The notes beneath the pieces were generated by a model, which saw only the letters and a program-made list of their open reading frames with translations, was not told the origin of the DNA and did not search any database. A program made the position numbers and the translations under genes. Positions 1-8,456 of a stretch of 41,984 bases of DNA are shown here, one piece after another (position 1 is the first letter of the stretch; each line of letters begins with the position of its first letter). The DNA is from CAZIGK01 sp964538615 (GTDB taxonomy: Bacteria; Pseudomonadota; Alphaproteobacteria; Rickettsiales; RI-342): positions 1 to 41,984 of the forward strand of contig CAZIGK010000015.1 in the NCBI GenBank assembly GCA_964538615.1. Reading direction: 5' to 3'.

Positions 1-236
1 TGACCCATGCGAGGGATAAGAAGTGAGGACAGTAGTCCGAACCCTTTAGCGAACGCAGTGAGAGGGGCTTTAGCCCCGACGCGTAGCGAGGCTAGTAAGC
101 CGAGCGGAGCCAGAGCAAAAAACGCAAAGGACAAGAAGTGAGGACAGCAGCCCGAACCAGCCCTGAGCCGCCCTCATTTGCGAGACAGGAGTCGAGCAAG
201 GAGGGAATAAAATAACCGAGCGGAGCCAAGGAAAGA
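1..236. repeat. dispersed intergenic repeat, copy A
   Basis: No convincing gene lies here. The stretch is a mosaic of short repeats that ends immediately after the hemW stop codon. Its core (151-234) matches 26427-26510 at 81 of 84 positions. A motif starting AAGAAGTGAGGACAG occurs twice inside it (near 20 and near 133). GAGCGGAGCC also occurs twice (near 100 and 218), and a palindrome GGGGCT-tt-AGCCCC lies at 64-77. Bases 43-63 recur at the right edge of the window. A 94-codon open frame crosses it on the minus strand but looks like a by-product of the repeat, because a similar peptide start appears in copy B. Confidence 0.8.
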
Positions 237-1427
237 CTACAACGATGAGATTTCTACCAGTTGGTGCAGCAGGTAGTTCAGTATCGGGCGGCCTTCCGCG
301 GTCAGGTGGAGTCGTTCGGGATCGCTGTATAGCAGCCCATGCTGCTGCAACCATTGAAAGCGTGGGTGCCGGGTGAGTTGCTGTTGGATTTCCGGTTGTA
401 GCTCTGCGAGTTTTGACCAGACAAGACCCTGCCGCAGGCGCAGCCCCATCATCAGGCGGGCTTCCAGTTCATCCTGCGGGGTGGCTTCTTCCCGTGTATC
501 CAACCCATGGCTCTGGGTTTCCACGGCATGTAGCCAGCGTTCCGGGCTTTTAATGCAGGCCGTGGCGGTGCGCATGCCTGCTGCCTGTCCGGTTGCCTGA
601 AAGCGGCCATGGGCACCGGGACCAATGCCGAGAAAACTATCCCCCTGCCAGTAGGCGAGGTTATGTCGGCATTCCTGACCGGGTTGGGCGTGGTTGGAAA
701 TTTCATAGGCGGGGAGGTTGGCGGCCTCCAGTATGTCTTGCGTCAGGTCATAGAACGCGCGTGCGGTATCTTCTTCCGGCAGGGAAAAGCGGCCTTTGGC
801 ATAGGCGGCATGAAAGGCGGTGTTTTCCTCGATGGTGAGTTGATAGACGGAGAGATGGGTCAGGCCAAGCTGGAGAGCTTGTTGTAGCTCTTGTTGCCAA
901 TCGTGCAGGGTTTGTTGCGGACGGGCGTAGATGAGGTCAAACGATTGACGGGGAAAGCAGGCCTGAGCCACGGTAAAGGCGTTGAGGGCTTCTGAGACGG
1001 AATGTTCTCGACCCAGAAAGGCCAGTTCTGCATCCCTCAGGGATTGGATGCCCATGGACAGGCGGTTGACCCCGGCATCCGCAAAGGCGCGGAACTTGCT
1101 GGCTTCGCTGGAGGTGGGGTTGGCTTCCAGCGTGATTTCCAGCGCGGCGTTGTGTGGCCAGAGGCGTTTGGCCTCCGCAATCAGGGCGGCCACGGTTTCT
1201 GGCGGCATGAGGGAGGGCGTGCCGCCACCGAAGAATATGCTTACCAGTTGATAGGGTTGCCCGAAGGGAGCCGTGAGCCACTGGGCATGGGTGCGCAATT
1301 CGGTTAGCAAGGCCCGTTGCCAGCGTGCGTGGTCTATTTCGTCACGCACGTGGCTATTGAAATCGCAATAGGGGCATTTTTTGCGGCAAAAAGGCCAGTG
1401 GATATAGAGCGATAAGGGGGTGGGCAT
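237..1427 (-). CDS. hemW: radical SAM heme chaperone HemW
   Basis: HemW is a cytoplasmic radical-SAM protein that binds heme and is thought to deliver it to target proteins; it was long annotated as an oxygen-independent coproporphyrinogen oxidase. The 396-residue product has the [4Fe-4S]/SAM cysteine triad C14-x3-C18-x2-C21 in HWPFCRKKCPYCDF and the GGGTPS SAM-binding stretch near residue 68. The C-terminal HemN-type domain follows, and the length is normal for the family. The cysteine motif lacks the extra cysteine of true HemN, which supports HemW. The gene starts 6 nt after ispB on the same strand without a clear Shine-Dalgarno, suggesting translational coupling. The dispersed repeat copy A begins right behind its TAG stop. 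Confidence 0.93.
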   Translation of the reverse strand: MPTPLSLYIHWPFCRKKCPYCDFNSHVRDEIDHARWQRALLTELRTHAQWLTAPFGQPYQLVSIFFGGGTPSLMPPETVAALIAEAKRLWPHNAALEITLEANPTSSEASKFRAFADAGVNRLSMGIQSLRDAELAFLGREHSVSEALNAFTVAQACFPRQSFDLIYARPQQTLHDWQQELQQALQLGLTHLSVYQLTIEENTAFHAAYAKGRFSLPEEDTARAFYDLTQDILEAANLPAYEISNHAQPGQECRHNLAYWQGDSFLGIGPGAHGRFQATGQAAGMRTATACIKSPERWLHAVETQSHGLDTREEATPQDELEARLMMGLRLRQGLVWSKLAELQPEIQQQLTRHPRFQWLQQHGLLYSDPERLHLTAEGRPILNYLLHQLVEISSL

Positions 1428-1433
1428 GGGGTT

Positions 1434-2486
1434 TTAATAAGTGCGGCGGAGGGAATAAAGTAGTGTCTCCACCAGTGCGTCACGCACTTCCAATGCATCG
1501 CCCGTGGCATCCGCGAAGGCCGTTTGCAACGCCTGTAGTGCCTGATGGCCTGCGACTTGCGCCTGTTGCAGGGTGTACGCAACACAGCCATGCTGTTGCA
1601 TGCGGGCGGTGACCTGTGCCAGTGCGGTATCGTCTCGCTGGGTTTTTGGTGAGAATAGCTGCTCCAGCCACGGTTTGTCGCTATCCGGAAGCTGTTGATA
1701 CAGGTGCAGAATAGGCAGCGTTACTTTGCCTTCCCGAAAGTCATCCCCCTGATTTTTGCCGAGGGTTTGGGCATCTGCCGCATAGTCCAGCGCATCATCT
1801 ACCATTTGGAAGGCCATGCCCAGCCCCATGCCAAAATCAGCCAGTGCCTGTTGTTTTTCCGGCGTAACATTGGCAATGACGGCGCTCACCTCGCAGGCAG
1901 CGGCGAACAGGCAGGCGGTTTTAGCCTGAATCACTTGCCGGTACTGGTCTTCACTCAGGTGCAGATTATGTTCCGAGGCGAGTTGCCAGACTTCTCCCTC
2001 CGCAATGACGGCGGCGGTATGGGAGAGAATGCGTAAAACTTCCAGATGTTCGCTGGCGACCATCAGCTTGAAGGCTTGTCCTAACAAAAAGTCACCCACC
2101 AGAATGCTGACCTTATTGCCGAAGGCGTGGTTGGCTGTCGGTTTGCCACGGCGAAGGTTGCTGCCATCTACCACATCATCATGCAGCAGGGTAGCGGTAT
2201 GCAGAAACTCTACGGCGCTGGCCAGGGCGACATCCTGTGTACCCTGATAGCCACAGAGACGCGCTGAAGCAAGGGTTAAGACCGGACGCAGGCGCTTGCC
2301 GCCGGACTGGGTGAGATGGTTGGCGATTTTGGGAATCAGATCCACATGGCTTTGCGCGAGTTGCAGAATATAGGCGTTCACCTGCTGCATACCTTCCGCC
2401 ACCAGTGTTTGCAGGTGCTCCATGCCGGGGGTGCGCCCCGCTCTGAGCAGTTGCTCATTCCATTGCTGTACCAGTGCCGCGTGCAT
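1434..2486 (-). CDS. ispB: all-trans polyprenyl diphosphate synthase
   Basis: This enzyme adds isopentenyl diphosphate units to an allylic primer to make the long prenyl tail of ubiquinone (octaprenyl- or decaprenyl-diphosphate synthase). With the ATG at 2486 the product is 350 residues. It shows GGKRLRP (62-68), the first Asp-rich motif DDVVD (103-107), and the second motif D230-D-x-x-D234 followed by the GDDFREGK region. I chose this ATG because the longer frame begins with TTG at 2567, inside the dapB promoter. It forms a two-gene unit with hemW, 6 nt apart. Chain length cannot be told from sequence by eye, so ispB is a family-level name. Confidence 0.9.
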   Translation of the reverse strand: MHAALVQQWNEQLLRAGRTPGMEHLQTLVAEGMQQVNAYILQLAQSHVDLIPKIANHLTQSGGKRLRPVLTLASARLCGYQGTQDVALASAVEFLHTATLLHDDVVDGSNLRRGKPTANHAFGNKVSILVGDFLLGQAFKLMVASEHLEVLRILSHTAAVIAEGEVWQLASEHNLHLSEDQYRQVIQAKTACLFAAACEVSAVIANVTPEKQQALADFGMGLGMAFQMVDDALDYAADAQTLGKNQGDDFREGKVTLPILHLYQQLPDSDKPWLEQLFSPKTQRDDTALAQVTARMQQHGCVAYTLQQAQVAGHQALQALQTAFADATGDALEVRDALVETLLYSLRRTY

Positions 2487-2561
2487 GGCGATGCCTATGT
2501 GTTGAACGTGATTCCCTTTCCCATAGCCTGATTTCTTATCAAAGTACAGTGTGGAAACCCT

Positions 2562-2589
2562 TTGCAAGCCTGTCGCTAAGCCGTATAAC
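2562..2589 (+). promoter_or_regulatory. predicted sigma70-type promoter of dapB
   Basis: TTGCAA (2562-2567), a 16-nt spacer and TATAAC (2584-2589) form a good -35/-10 pair. The predicted start near 2596 would give a leader of about 29 nt containing AAGGTG before the dapB ATG at 2625. Confidence 0.55.
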
Positions 2590-2624
2590 GAAGAGGGAAA
2601 CCGATAAACAAATAAGGTGCCAGA

Positions 2625-3416
2625 ATGTTGAAGATTGCGGTGACCGGTGCGTCAGGCCGGATGGGGCAGCAGGTAATGGAGCAGGTGTTGGCAGATAAAA
2701 GCTGCGCATTGGTCGGGGCATTGTTGCGGCCTGGGCATGCGCTGGTGGGGCAGGATGTGAGCAAATTGCTGGGTGGTGCTTTTGTCGGGGTGAAGTTCAC
2801 TGCCGATGCTGACCGCGCCTTTACGGATGCTGATGCAGTCATTGATTTTTCCCTGCCGGATGCGTGTATTCAGTTTGCCAATGCCGCACGGCGCAGTGAT
2901 AGCGCCTTTATTACCGGTACCACTGGTCTGAACGATGTGCAGGAAGAGATATTGGTGCGGGTGTCCTCGGCGGTGCCGGTGGTATGGGGGTCTAACATGA
3001 GTTTGGGCGTGAACCTGCTGATGGCGCTGGTGGAGCAGGCGGCAGCCCGACTGGGCAAGGATTATGATATTGAAATTGTGGAAATGCACCATAACCAGAA
3101 GCTGGATGCTCCTTCCGGTACGGCGTTGAGCCTTGGAGAAGCGGCGGCGGCGGGGCGCAAGGTAGACCTGACAGAAGCACTGGTGCTGGATCGGTCGGGC
3201 AAGCGGCAGGCCGGAGATATTGGTTTTGCCGTACTGCGGGGAGGCGATGTGGTGGGGGATCATGAAGTCATGTTTGCCGGGCCGGGAGAGCGGTTGATTC
3301 TGGGGCATAAGGCCAGCAACCGGGGTATTTTTGCACGGGGTGCGATTGCGGCGGCGAAATGGGCCTATGGGCGCCCGGCCGGGTTTTATGGCATGAAGGA
3401 TGTGCTGGATTTATAA
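2625..3416 (+). CDS. dapB: 4-hydroxy-tetrahydrodipicolinate reductase
   Basis: DapB reduces 4-hydroxy-tetrahydrodipicolinate with NAD(P)H in the diaminopimelate/lysine pathway, supplying peptidoglycan and lysine. The 263-residue product has the nucleotide-binding GASGRMGQ at 8-15 and the family signature E-M-HH-NQKLDAPSGTA (about 153-167) with H155/H156 and K159. Its length is typical. The start at 2625 has AAGGTG upstream and a good promoter at 2562-2589. The xseA gene follows on the same strand about 40 nt downstream, so the two are probably cotranscribed; no functional link is implied. Confidence 0.96.
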   Translation: MLKIAVTGASGRMGQQVMEQVLADKSCALVGALLRPGHALVGQDVSKLLGGAFVGVKFTADADRAFTDADAVIDFSLPDACIQFANAARRSDSAFITGTTGLNDVQEEILVRVSSAVPVVWGSNMSLGVNLLMALVEQAAARLGKDYDIEIVEMHHNQKLDAPSGTALSLGEAAAAGRKVDLTEALVLDRSGKRQAGDIGFAVLRGGDVVGDHEVMFAGPGERLILGHKASNRGIFARGAIAAAKWAYGRPAGFYGMKDVLDL

Positions 3417-3459
3417 GGCCAGATTTTTGCACCTGACGATGATGGATGAGGACGCCCCC

Positions 3460-5019
3460 ATGACCATATGGCATAACCTGCCGGAATATACGGTGAGTGA
3501 AATAGGTCAGGCGGTTAAACGCATGGTGGAAGACCAGTTTGGGCTGGTACGTGTGCGTGGGGAAATGAGTGGGACAAAGCAGGCGGGTTCCGGCCATTGG
3601 TATTTTACTCTGAAAGATGCGCAGGCTGTGCTGGATGCGGTGTGCTGGAAGGTCACGGCACAAAAAATGGTGCAGACACCGGAAGACGGGTTGGAAGTGA
3701 TCTGCACCGGGCGGATGACGACCGACCCCGGTCGGTCCAAATATCAGTTGGTGGTGGAGGATATGCAGCCCGCAGGCGAGGGGGCGCTGATGGCATTGCT
3801 GGAGCGACGCAAACAGGCTCTGGCGGCAGAAGGGTTGTTTGCTGAGGAGCGCAAAAAGCCACTACCGTTTTTACCCGCCCGCATTGGGGTGGTGACATCT
3901 CCCAGTGGGGCAGTGTTGCGGGATATTTTGCATCGGGTGCAGGATCGGTTCCCCGTCACCGTGACCCTGTGGCCGGTGCTGGTGCAGGGAGAAGGAGCCG
4001 CCGAGCAGGTGGCAAAAGCGGTCGCGGGCTTCAATAGCATGCCGGAACGCTGGCGACCGGACGTGCTGATCGTGGCGCGGGGTGGGGGATCGTTGGAAGA
4101 TTTATGGGCGTTTAACGAAGAGATCGCAGTGCGAGCGGTGGCGGCATCCCGGATTCCGGTTATTTCTGCGGTGGGGCATGAAACGGATATCACCCTGATG
4201 GATCTGGTGGCAGATAAGCGTGCCCCAACCCCTACCGGAGCGGCAGAAATGGCCGTGCCGGTGCTGACAGAGTTGCGGCTGAGTGTGCGGGCGTTGCAGT
4301 TGCGGCTGGGGCAGGCCATGCAGCAGCAGGTGAAATCTGCCGCACAGGCATTGGCCGCCAGCGGACGGGGTTTGCCGCGGGCAGAGCATGTTCTCTGGCC
4401 GCATCAGCAACGGCTGGACATGGCGACGATGGCATTGCGGCAAGAGCAGGAGGGATGGTTGCTACGGCAGCAACGTCGTCTGGAGGTGGTGGCTCAGCGC
4501 CTGCAACGCCCGGAAGCAGTGGTATTGAAAGCCAATCAACGGGTGCAGCAGCAGGCGGGGCGTTTGCAACAGGCGATGCAGCAACAGATGCGGCAACGCC
4601 ACTGGCTGCTGGTGCAGCAACAGGCGCGACTGCTACCGGAGCCTTTACTGCGGCACATATCCGCGCAGCAGCGGGAGGTGGAACGGTTGCAACAGCGGTT
4701 GCAACAGGCCACGAAAAACCTGCAACAGCGCGGCGAGCAACGGTTGCATTATGCCAGTGGCTTGCTGAACAGCTATGATTACCGACAGGTCTTGAAACGC
4801 GGGTATGCGTTGGTGCGTGATGCTGAAGGGCAGTTGGTGGCGCAGGCCGCAGATGCCAGACCCGGACAACCGTTGCAGGTGGAATGGGCGGACGGTGCAT
4901 TACCTGTGACGGTTGGTGTCGCAACGCCCGATGGTGCGGTGAGTGCTGCTCCGGCGCGGTCTGCACCAAAGAAAAAAGCCTCTGCGGTTGTGCCTCAGGA
5001 TCAGGGCAGCCTGTGGTGA
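3460..5019 (+). CDS. xseA: exodeoxyribonuclease VII large subunit
   Basis: XseA is the catalytic subunit of exonuclease VII, which degrades single-stranded DNA from both ends together with XseB; xseB is not in the window. The N-terminal OB fold begins LPEYTVSEIG, followed by the nuclease core with VARGGGSLEDLWAFNEE and SAVGHETDITLMDLVADK. A long Gln/Arg-rich coiled-coil section follows, and then the C-terminal LKRGYALV segment. I chose the ATG at 3460 because GATGAGGA lies 8-10 nt upstream and homologous N-termini begin here; in-frame ATGs at 3439 and 3400 are possible but unnecessary. At 519 residues it is longer than most XseA proteins, through the Gln-rich coiled coil and an Ala/Pro/Lys tail. 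Confidence 0.93.
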   Translation: MTIWHNLPEYTVSEIGQAVKRMVEDQFGLVRVRGEMSGTKQAGSGHWYFTLKDAQAVLDAVCWKVTAQKMVQTPEDGLEVICTGRMTTDPGRSKYQLVVEDMQPAGEGALMALLERRKQALAAEGLFAEERKKPLPFLPARIGVVTSPSGAVLRDILHRVQDRFPVTVTLWPVLVQGEGAAEQVAKAVAGFNSMPERWRPDVLIVARGGGSLEDLWAFNEEIAVRAVAASRIPVISAVGHETDITLMDLVADKRAPTPTGAAEMAVPVLTELRLSVRALQLRLGQAMQQQVKSAAQALAASGRGLPRAEHVLWPHQQRLDMATMALRQEQEGWLLRQQRRLEVVAQRLQRPEAVVLKANQRVQQQAGRLQQAMQQQMRQRHWLLVQQQARLLPEPLLRHISAQQREVERLQQRLQQATKNLQQRGEQRLHYASGLLNSYDYRQVLKRGYALVRDAEGQLVAQAADARPGQPLQVEWADGALPVTVGVATPDGAVSAAPARSAPKKKASAVVPQDQGSLW

Positions 5020-5029
5020 GAGCCCGGTC

Positions 5030-5980
5030 TTAATCCGTTTCAACGGCGAGCAGGCGTTCTGCTTCCAGCGCGGCCATGCAGCCGGTGCCAGCGGCGGTGA
5101 CGGCCTGCCGGTAGATACTGTCCTGCACATCGCCAGCGGCGAAAACGCCGTGGATATTGGTGGCCGTGCTGTCTGGCTGGGTGATGAGATAGCCGTGGTC
5201 ATCCATAGTCAGGATGCCTTTGAACAGGCTGGTGTTGGGGGCATGGCCAATGGCAATGAAAACGCCGTCAGCCGGATGTTCGGTGATCTGCTGGGTGGTG
5301 GTATCCATCAGCCGTACTCCGGTGACGCGTTTGAACGGGTCATCCACTCCGGTGATTTCCTCCAGCGTGCTGTTCCAGTGTACGGTGACATTGGCCTTTT
5401 TGAACAGGCGCTCCTGTAGGATTTTTTCGGCACGGAAACTATCCCGCCGATGGATAACATGGACTTCTTTGGCGATGTTAGACAGGTATAGGGCTTCTTC
5501 TACGGCGGTATTGCCGCCGCCGACGACATAGACAATCTGGTTGCGGAAGAAGGTGCCATCGCAGGTGGCGCAGGCGGAAACACCAAAGCCCTGATAGTCC
5601 ATCTCGGATGGGATGCCCAGCCATTTTGCCTGCGCACCAGTGGCGATGATGAGGGTATCGCAGGTGTAGGTGTCTCCGGAATCACCTTTGAGGGTGAAGG
5701 GGCGTTTGCTGAGATCCACTTCCGTAATCAGATCGTGAAGGAAGCGGGTGCCGACATGCTCCGCTTGTTTGGTCATTTGCTCCATCAGCCATGGGCCTTG
5801 TATGACATCCGCAAAGCCGGGGTAATTTTCCACATCGGTGGTGATGGTGAGCTGACCGCCGGGTTGCATGCCATGCACCAGTATGGGATTTAAGCCTGCG
5901 CGAGCTGTGTAAATGGCGGCAGAAAGGCCAGCAGGGCCGGAGCCGAGAATCAGGCATTTGGTGTGTTGTTGCGTGGTCAT
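5030..5980 (-). CDS. trxB: thioredoxin-disulfide reductase
   Basis: TrxB moves electrons from NADPH through FAD to thioredoxin. The 316-residue product has the N-terminal FAD site LGSGPAGLSAAIY, the redox pair C137-A-T-C140 in SACATCDG, the NADPH site VVGGGNTAVEEAL and the C-terminal FAD motif GVFAAGDVQD. Length and order match low-molecular-weight TrxB. The start has GAAGGA 8 nt upstream. It converges with xseA with only 10 nt between stops and no obvious terminator there. The unknown gene 6018-6515 lies 37 nt upstream on the same strand. Confidence 0.95.
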   Translation of the reverse strand: MTTQQHTKCLILGSGPAGLSAAIYTARAGLNPILVHGMQPGGQLTITTDVENYPGFADVIQGPWLMEQMTKQAEHVGTRFLHDLITEVDLSKRPFTLKGDSGDTYTCDTLIIATGAQAKWLGIPSEMDYQGFGVSACATCDGTFFRNQIVYVVGGGNTAVEEALYLSNIAKEVHVIHRRDSFRAEKILQERLFKKANVTVHWNSTLEEITGVDDPFKRVTGVRLMDTTTQQITEHPADGVFIAIGHAPNTSLFKGILTMDDHGYLITQPDSTATNIHGVFAAGDVQDSIYRQAVTAAGTGCMAALEAERLLAVETD

Positions 5981-6017
5981 GGGCCTGTTCCTTCAATAGG
6001 TCGGTGGAGGAGGGTGT

Positions 6018-6515
6018 TTACTGTGTGAAGCGTCCACAGAAGCAGTGTTCCTGCTGGATGCGATGGGTTTCGTTGAGGAAGAGTTGCAGATTGGCATCCG
6101 GCACGGTATCCGTCGCAGACATGCTGGTGCTACGATCCAGCGTCAGGCGGCCTTTGCCAAAAATGGCTTGTAGTATCTGCTGCGCGGATGGGGACAGGTG
6201 GCTGTCAACCGCGAAGGGGGAGTCCCCCGCTTTGGCCAGGTTTTGTGCTTCCTGCAACACATAATAACCCGTGGTGTTGACCTGCATCAGCAGGCTGTTT
6301 TGTGAAGTGGGGGGCAGCAATTGCCAGTCCTGAGAGGATAAGCCATGTTCTGTCGCCCATTGCTGGAGTGCTGCCGCCGCTTCCCGGTGCAGGTCTTCCC
6401 GCAGGGCGGTAAAGGCATCCCTATCTGTGGCGGCAAGTTCATGCTGCTGCATGCGGCTTTGGATGATTTCCCGGAAGGGGAAGCTGAGAACAGCTTTGGC
6501 AGTGACGCGTTCCAT
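6018..6515 (-). CDS. uncharacterised protein (165 aa)
   Basis: I do not recognise this family. The product is soluble, without signal peptide or membrane segment, and rich in Gln, Ala and Ser. It is predicted to be mostly helical, with an N-terminal FPFREIIQSRM stretch and a C-terminal HCFCGRFTQ tail containing a Cys-x-Cys pair. It sits between peroxiredoxin and trxB on the same strand, so it may be read with trxB; a redox role would be a guess from position and the CxC tail only. There is no clear ribosome-binding site in front of the ATG. A terminator-like hairpin separates it from the peroxiredoxin gene upstream. Confidence 0.7.
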   Translation of the reverse strand: MERVTAKAVLSFPFREIIQSRMQQHELAATDRDAFTALREDLHREAAAALQQWATEHGLSSQDWQLLPPTSQNSLLMQVNTTGYYVLQEAQNLAKAGDSPFAVDSHLSPSAQQILQAIFGKGRLTLDRSTSMSATDTVPDANLQLFLNETHRIQQEHCFCGRFTQ

Positions 6516-6586
6516 AGAGGCTTTCGCTATGTTTTAATGGGTAGGTGAGAGGAGTGGCAATAAAAGAAGGGATAAAGCAAAGACAA

Positions 6587-6619
6587 ACAAGGGGGGATTT
6601 TGTTCCACCCCCCCCTGTT
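6587..6619 (-). terminator. probable rho-independent terminator of the peroxiredoxin gene
   Basis: Reading the minus strand 23 nt past the peroxiredoxin stop, a run of eight G (6608-6615) is followed by an 11-nt loop and six C (6591-6596). AACA/TGTT also pair at the outside. The strand continues TTGTTTGTCTTT, a T-rich tail. Confidence 0.55.
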
Positions 6620-6641
6620 CTGCTGCGTCGGGTCGCTAAAC

Positions 6642-7244
6642 TTAGAGCGACGTTGCTTTTTTCGCCAGATAGTCTGCGACACCGGAGGCGTTGGCTTTCA
6701 TGCCTTCTTCGCCTTTGTTCCAGCCGGCTGGGCAGACTTCGCCATGCTCCTGATGGAAAATGAGAGAATCCACCATGCGGATGGCTTCATCAATGTTACG
6801 ACCCAGCGGCAGGTCATTGACCACCTGATGGCGAACGACGAAGTTCTGGTCAATCAGGAAAGTGCCACGGAAGGCAACGGCTTCATTGACCAGCACGTCA
6901 TAGTCCCGCGCGATGTTTTTGGTCAGATCCGCGACCAGCGGGTATTGCACGTTACCGATACCACCGTTTTTCACATCTGTGTTTTTCCAGGCGAGGTGGG
7001 TGAAATGGGAGTCCACGCTCACGCCAATCACTTCTGCCTTGCGCTCTTTAAAGGCATTGAGGCGATTGTGGAAAGCAATGATCTCGGATGGGCAGACAAA
7101 GGTGAAATCCAACGGGTAGAAGAACAGCACACCGATTTTGCCATTCAGGTAGGATTTCAGATTGAACTTATCATCGAAGCTATTGTCCGGCATCACGGCG
7201 GTGGCGGTGAAATCCGGGGCAGTTTTACCAACGAGTACAGCCAT
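6642..7244 (-). CDS. typical 2-Cys peroxiredoxin (AhpC/TSA family)
   Basis: This enzyme reduces hydrogen peroxide and organic or nitrogen peroxides using thiols. The 200-residue protein has the peroxidatic cysteine C51 in FTFVCPSE, preceded by PLDFTF, and the resolving cysteine C171 in GEVCPAGW with a C-terminal extension, which marks the typical 2-Cys (Prx1/AhpC) class. The start is firm: AGGAGA lies 9 nt upstream. No ahpF/ahpD neighbour is present; the nearby trxB suggests thioredoxin as the electron donor, an inference from position. An Irr/ICE-like palindrome lies about 50 nt upstream of the start, suggesting iron- or heme-linked control. A terminator-like hairpin follows the gene. Confidence 0.95.
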   Translation of the reverse strand: MAVLVGKTAPDFTATAVMPDNSFDDKFNLKSYLNGKIGVLFFYPLDFTFVCPSEIIAFHNRLNAFKERKAEVIGVSVDSHFTHLAWKNTDVKNGGIGNVQYPLVADLTKNIARDYDVLVNEAVAFRGTFLIDQNFVVRHQVVNDLPLGRNIDEAIRMVDSLIFHQEHGEVCPAGWNKGEEGMKANASGVADYLAKKATSL

Positions 7245-7294
7245 GGTGAGAGTCTCCTGTCATAATGATAAAGAAAAGGGGGATTGCTTTGATA

Positions 7295-7311
7295 ATTAGA
7301 ATCGTTCTAAT
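7295..7311. promoter_or_regulatory. Irr/ICE-like operator upstream of peroxiredoxin
   Basis: ATTAGAATCGTTCTAAT is a perfect inverted repeat with 7-nt arms and a 3-nt centre. From memory, the iron control element bound by Irr in Alphaproteobacteria is TTTRGAAYNRTTCYAAA; this site fits 15 of 17 positions, missing only the outermost base on each side. It lies 51-67 nt upstream of the peroxiredoxin ATG, where a promoter is expected. Fur/PerR-type regulators also use A/T-rich palindromes, so the factor is not certain. Confidence 0.6.
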
Positions 7312-7507
7312 AAATATAGGGGCTTTTTTTCATAGCGTCAAGACCCTAACGGAAGTAGGGCGCAGGCGCAATAGGAAGGGTTAGCCAATGGGGTGAGGGA
7401 GTGATAAGGAAAAATTAAAACACGCCGACTAGTGTAGAGCGGGTTATTCTGCTATCAGAGTAATTAGAGTGAAATACGATGGATTAACATTCAAGGAACA
7501 TGTCCCC

Positions 7508-8452
7508 ATGCGTTATTTGGTTTCTGTGGCTGTGACGGCCAGCCTGCTGGCTACTGTTGCCGCTGTTGCATTGGCTCCGGCAGCTCACGCCTGGGAGGTG
7601 GGAACCCCCCGTAGCTTTACCACCCCGCCAGCGCAGCAGTTTCAGGGGCATTCCGGTGTGCAATATACGTTTCAGAAATCCGGTTTTGAGGGGCATTATG
7701 ATGCTGGAGCGGATGTACACCGGCCGCATCATGTCGCGCCGGTAGGCGCTCCCTATGGCGCACCAGCCTATGTGCCACCACCCGCGGGCGCGGCAGCCGG
7801 AGGCTATGCACAAGCCCCTGCCTATACCGGGCAGCCGATGGCGTATGTGCCGCCTCCTGCGGCGGCTCCGACCGGTGATTGGGCTGCGGATGGCTATGTG
7901 TCGCAGAACCAACGCTGGCATCCGGCCAGCCCATTTGGCCCGGCGGATGTTTCTGCCGCGCCCGGCTACCAGCCCCCGGTATCACTGGCAAACTATGTGA
8001 CAGAGCATAGTGTGGCTGACCCGCACACCGGACAATTACACATTAGCATTGATCCGGATATTTTATTTGAATTCAGTAAGTTTGATATTCGACAAACCAC
8101 TGCTAGCCAGACGGTGATGGGACAGTTGGCGGATGTGATTCGCCGTCATGGGCAGTTGGTGACCCTGAGTGCCCATACCGATTGGGTGGATGAGCAGCAT
8201 TTCAATTTTCATCTCTCACAGAAACGTGCCATTTCCATTCGTAACTGGTTGATTACGCATGGTGGCATTGCCCCGAATCTTTTGGAAATTGAAGCGCATG
8301 GTGAGATGTATCCCGTGGCAAGCAATGCACATGCATCGGGTCGGGCAATGAACCGCCATGTGAGTGTGACGATTCACAATGCATCCGATGCGCGGATATA
8401 CCAACGCAACCCGGCAGGTGTCGCGCAGCCCATGCATTATGTGGCGCGCTGA
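7508..8452 (+). CDS. OmpA-family outer-membrane/periplasmic protein
   Basis: The protein is predicted to bind peptidoglycan through a C-terminal OmpA-like domain. From the ATG at 7508 (AAGGAAC upstream) the 314-residue product begins with a clear signal peptide ending in an AHA-type cleavage site near residue 29. A roughly 150-residue Pro/Ala/Gly/Tyr-rich linker follows (many PPPA, YAQAP and AYVPP repeats), then the OmpA domain with ILFEFSKFDI, a TDW turn and LSQKRAISIRNWL near residues 180-300. The usual NRRV ending appears as NRHV. There is no obvious beta-barrel N-terminus. The longer frame from 7469 would bury the signal peptide, so I reject that start. Confidence 0.85.
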   Translation: MRYLVSVAVTASLLATVAAVALAPAAHAWEVGTPRSFTTPPAQQFQGHSGVQYTFQKSGFEGHYDAGADVHRPHHVAPVGAPYGAPAYVPPPAGAAAGGYAQAPAYTGQPMAYVPPPAAAPTGDWAADGYVSQNQRWHPASPFGPADVSAAPGYQPPVSLANYVTEHSVADPHTGQLHISIDPDILFEFSKFDIRQTTASQTVMGQLADVIRRHGQLVTLSAHTDWVDEQHFNFHLSQKRAISIRNWLITHGGIAPNLLEIEAHGEMYPVASNAHASGRAMNRHVSVTIHNASDARIYQRNPAGVAQPMHYVAR

Positions 8453-8456
8453 TGCC

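Noticed and set aside
4455..4778. Small Gly/Ala/Thr-rich frame inside xseA
   Set aside because: It lies out of frame in the coiled-coil coding part of xseA; low-complexity by-product of Gln codons.
6600..7265. 221-codon plus-strand frame opposite the peroxiredoxin
   Set aside because: Antisense of a well-defined gene with both active cysteines; no features of its own.
7295..7327. The peroxiredoxin-upstream palindrome plus the following T-run as a plus-strand terminator
   Set aside because: The stem is short and A/T-rich, 9 nt separate it from the T-run, and no plus-strand gene ends there; the operator reading fits better.
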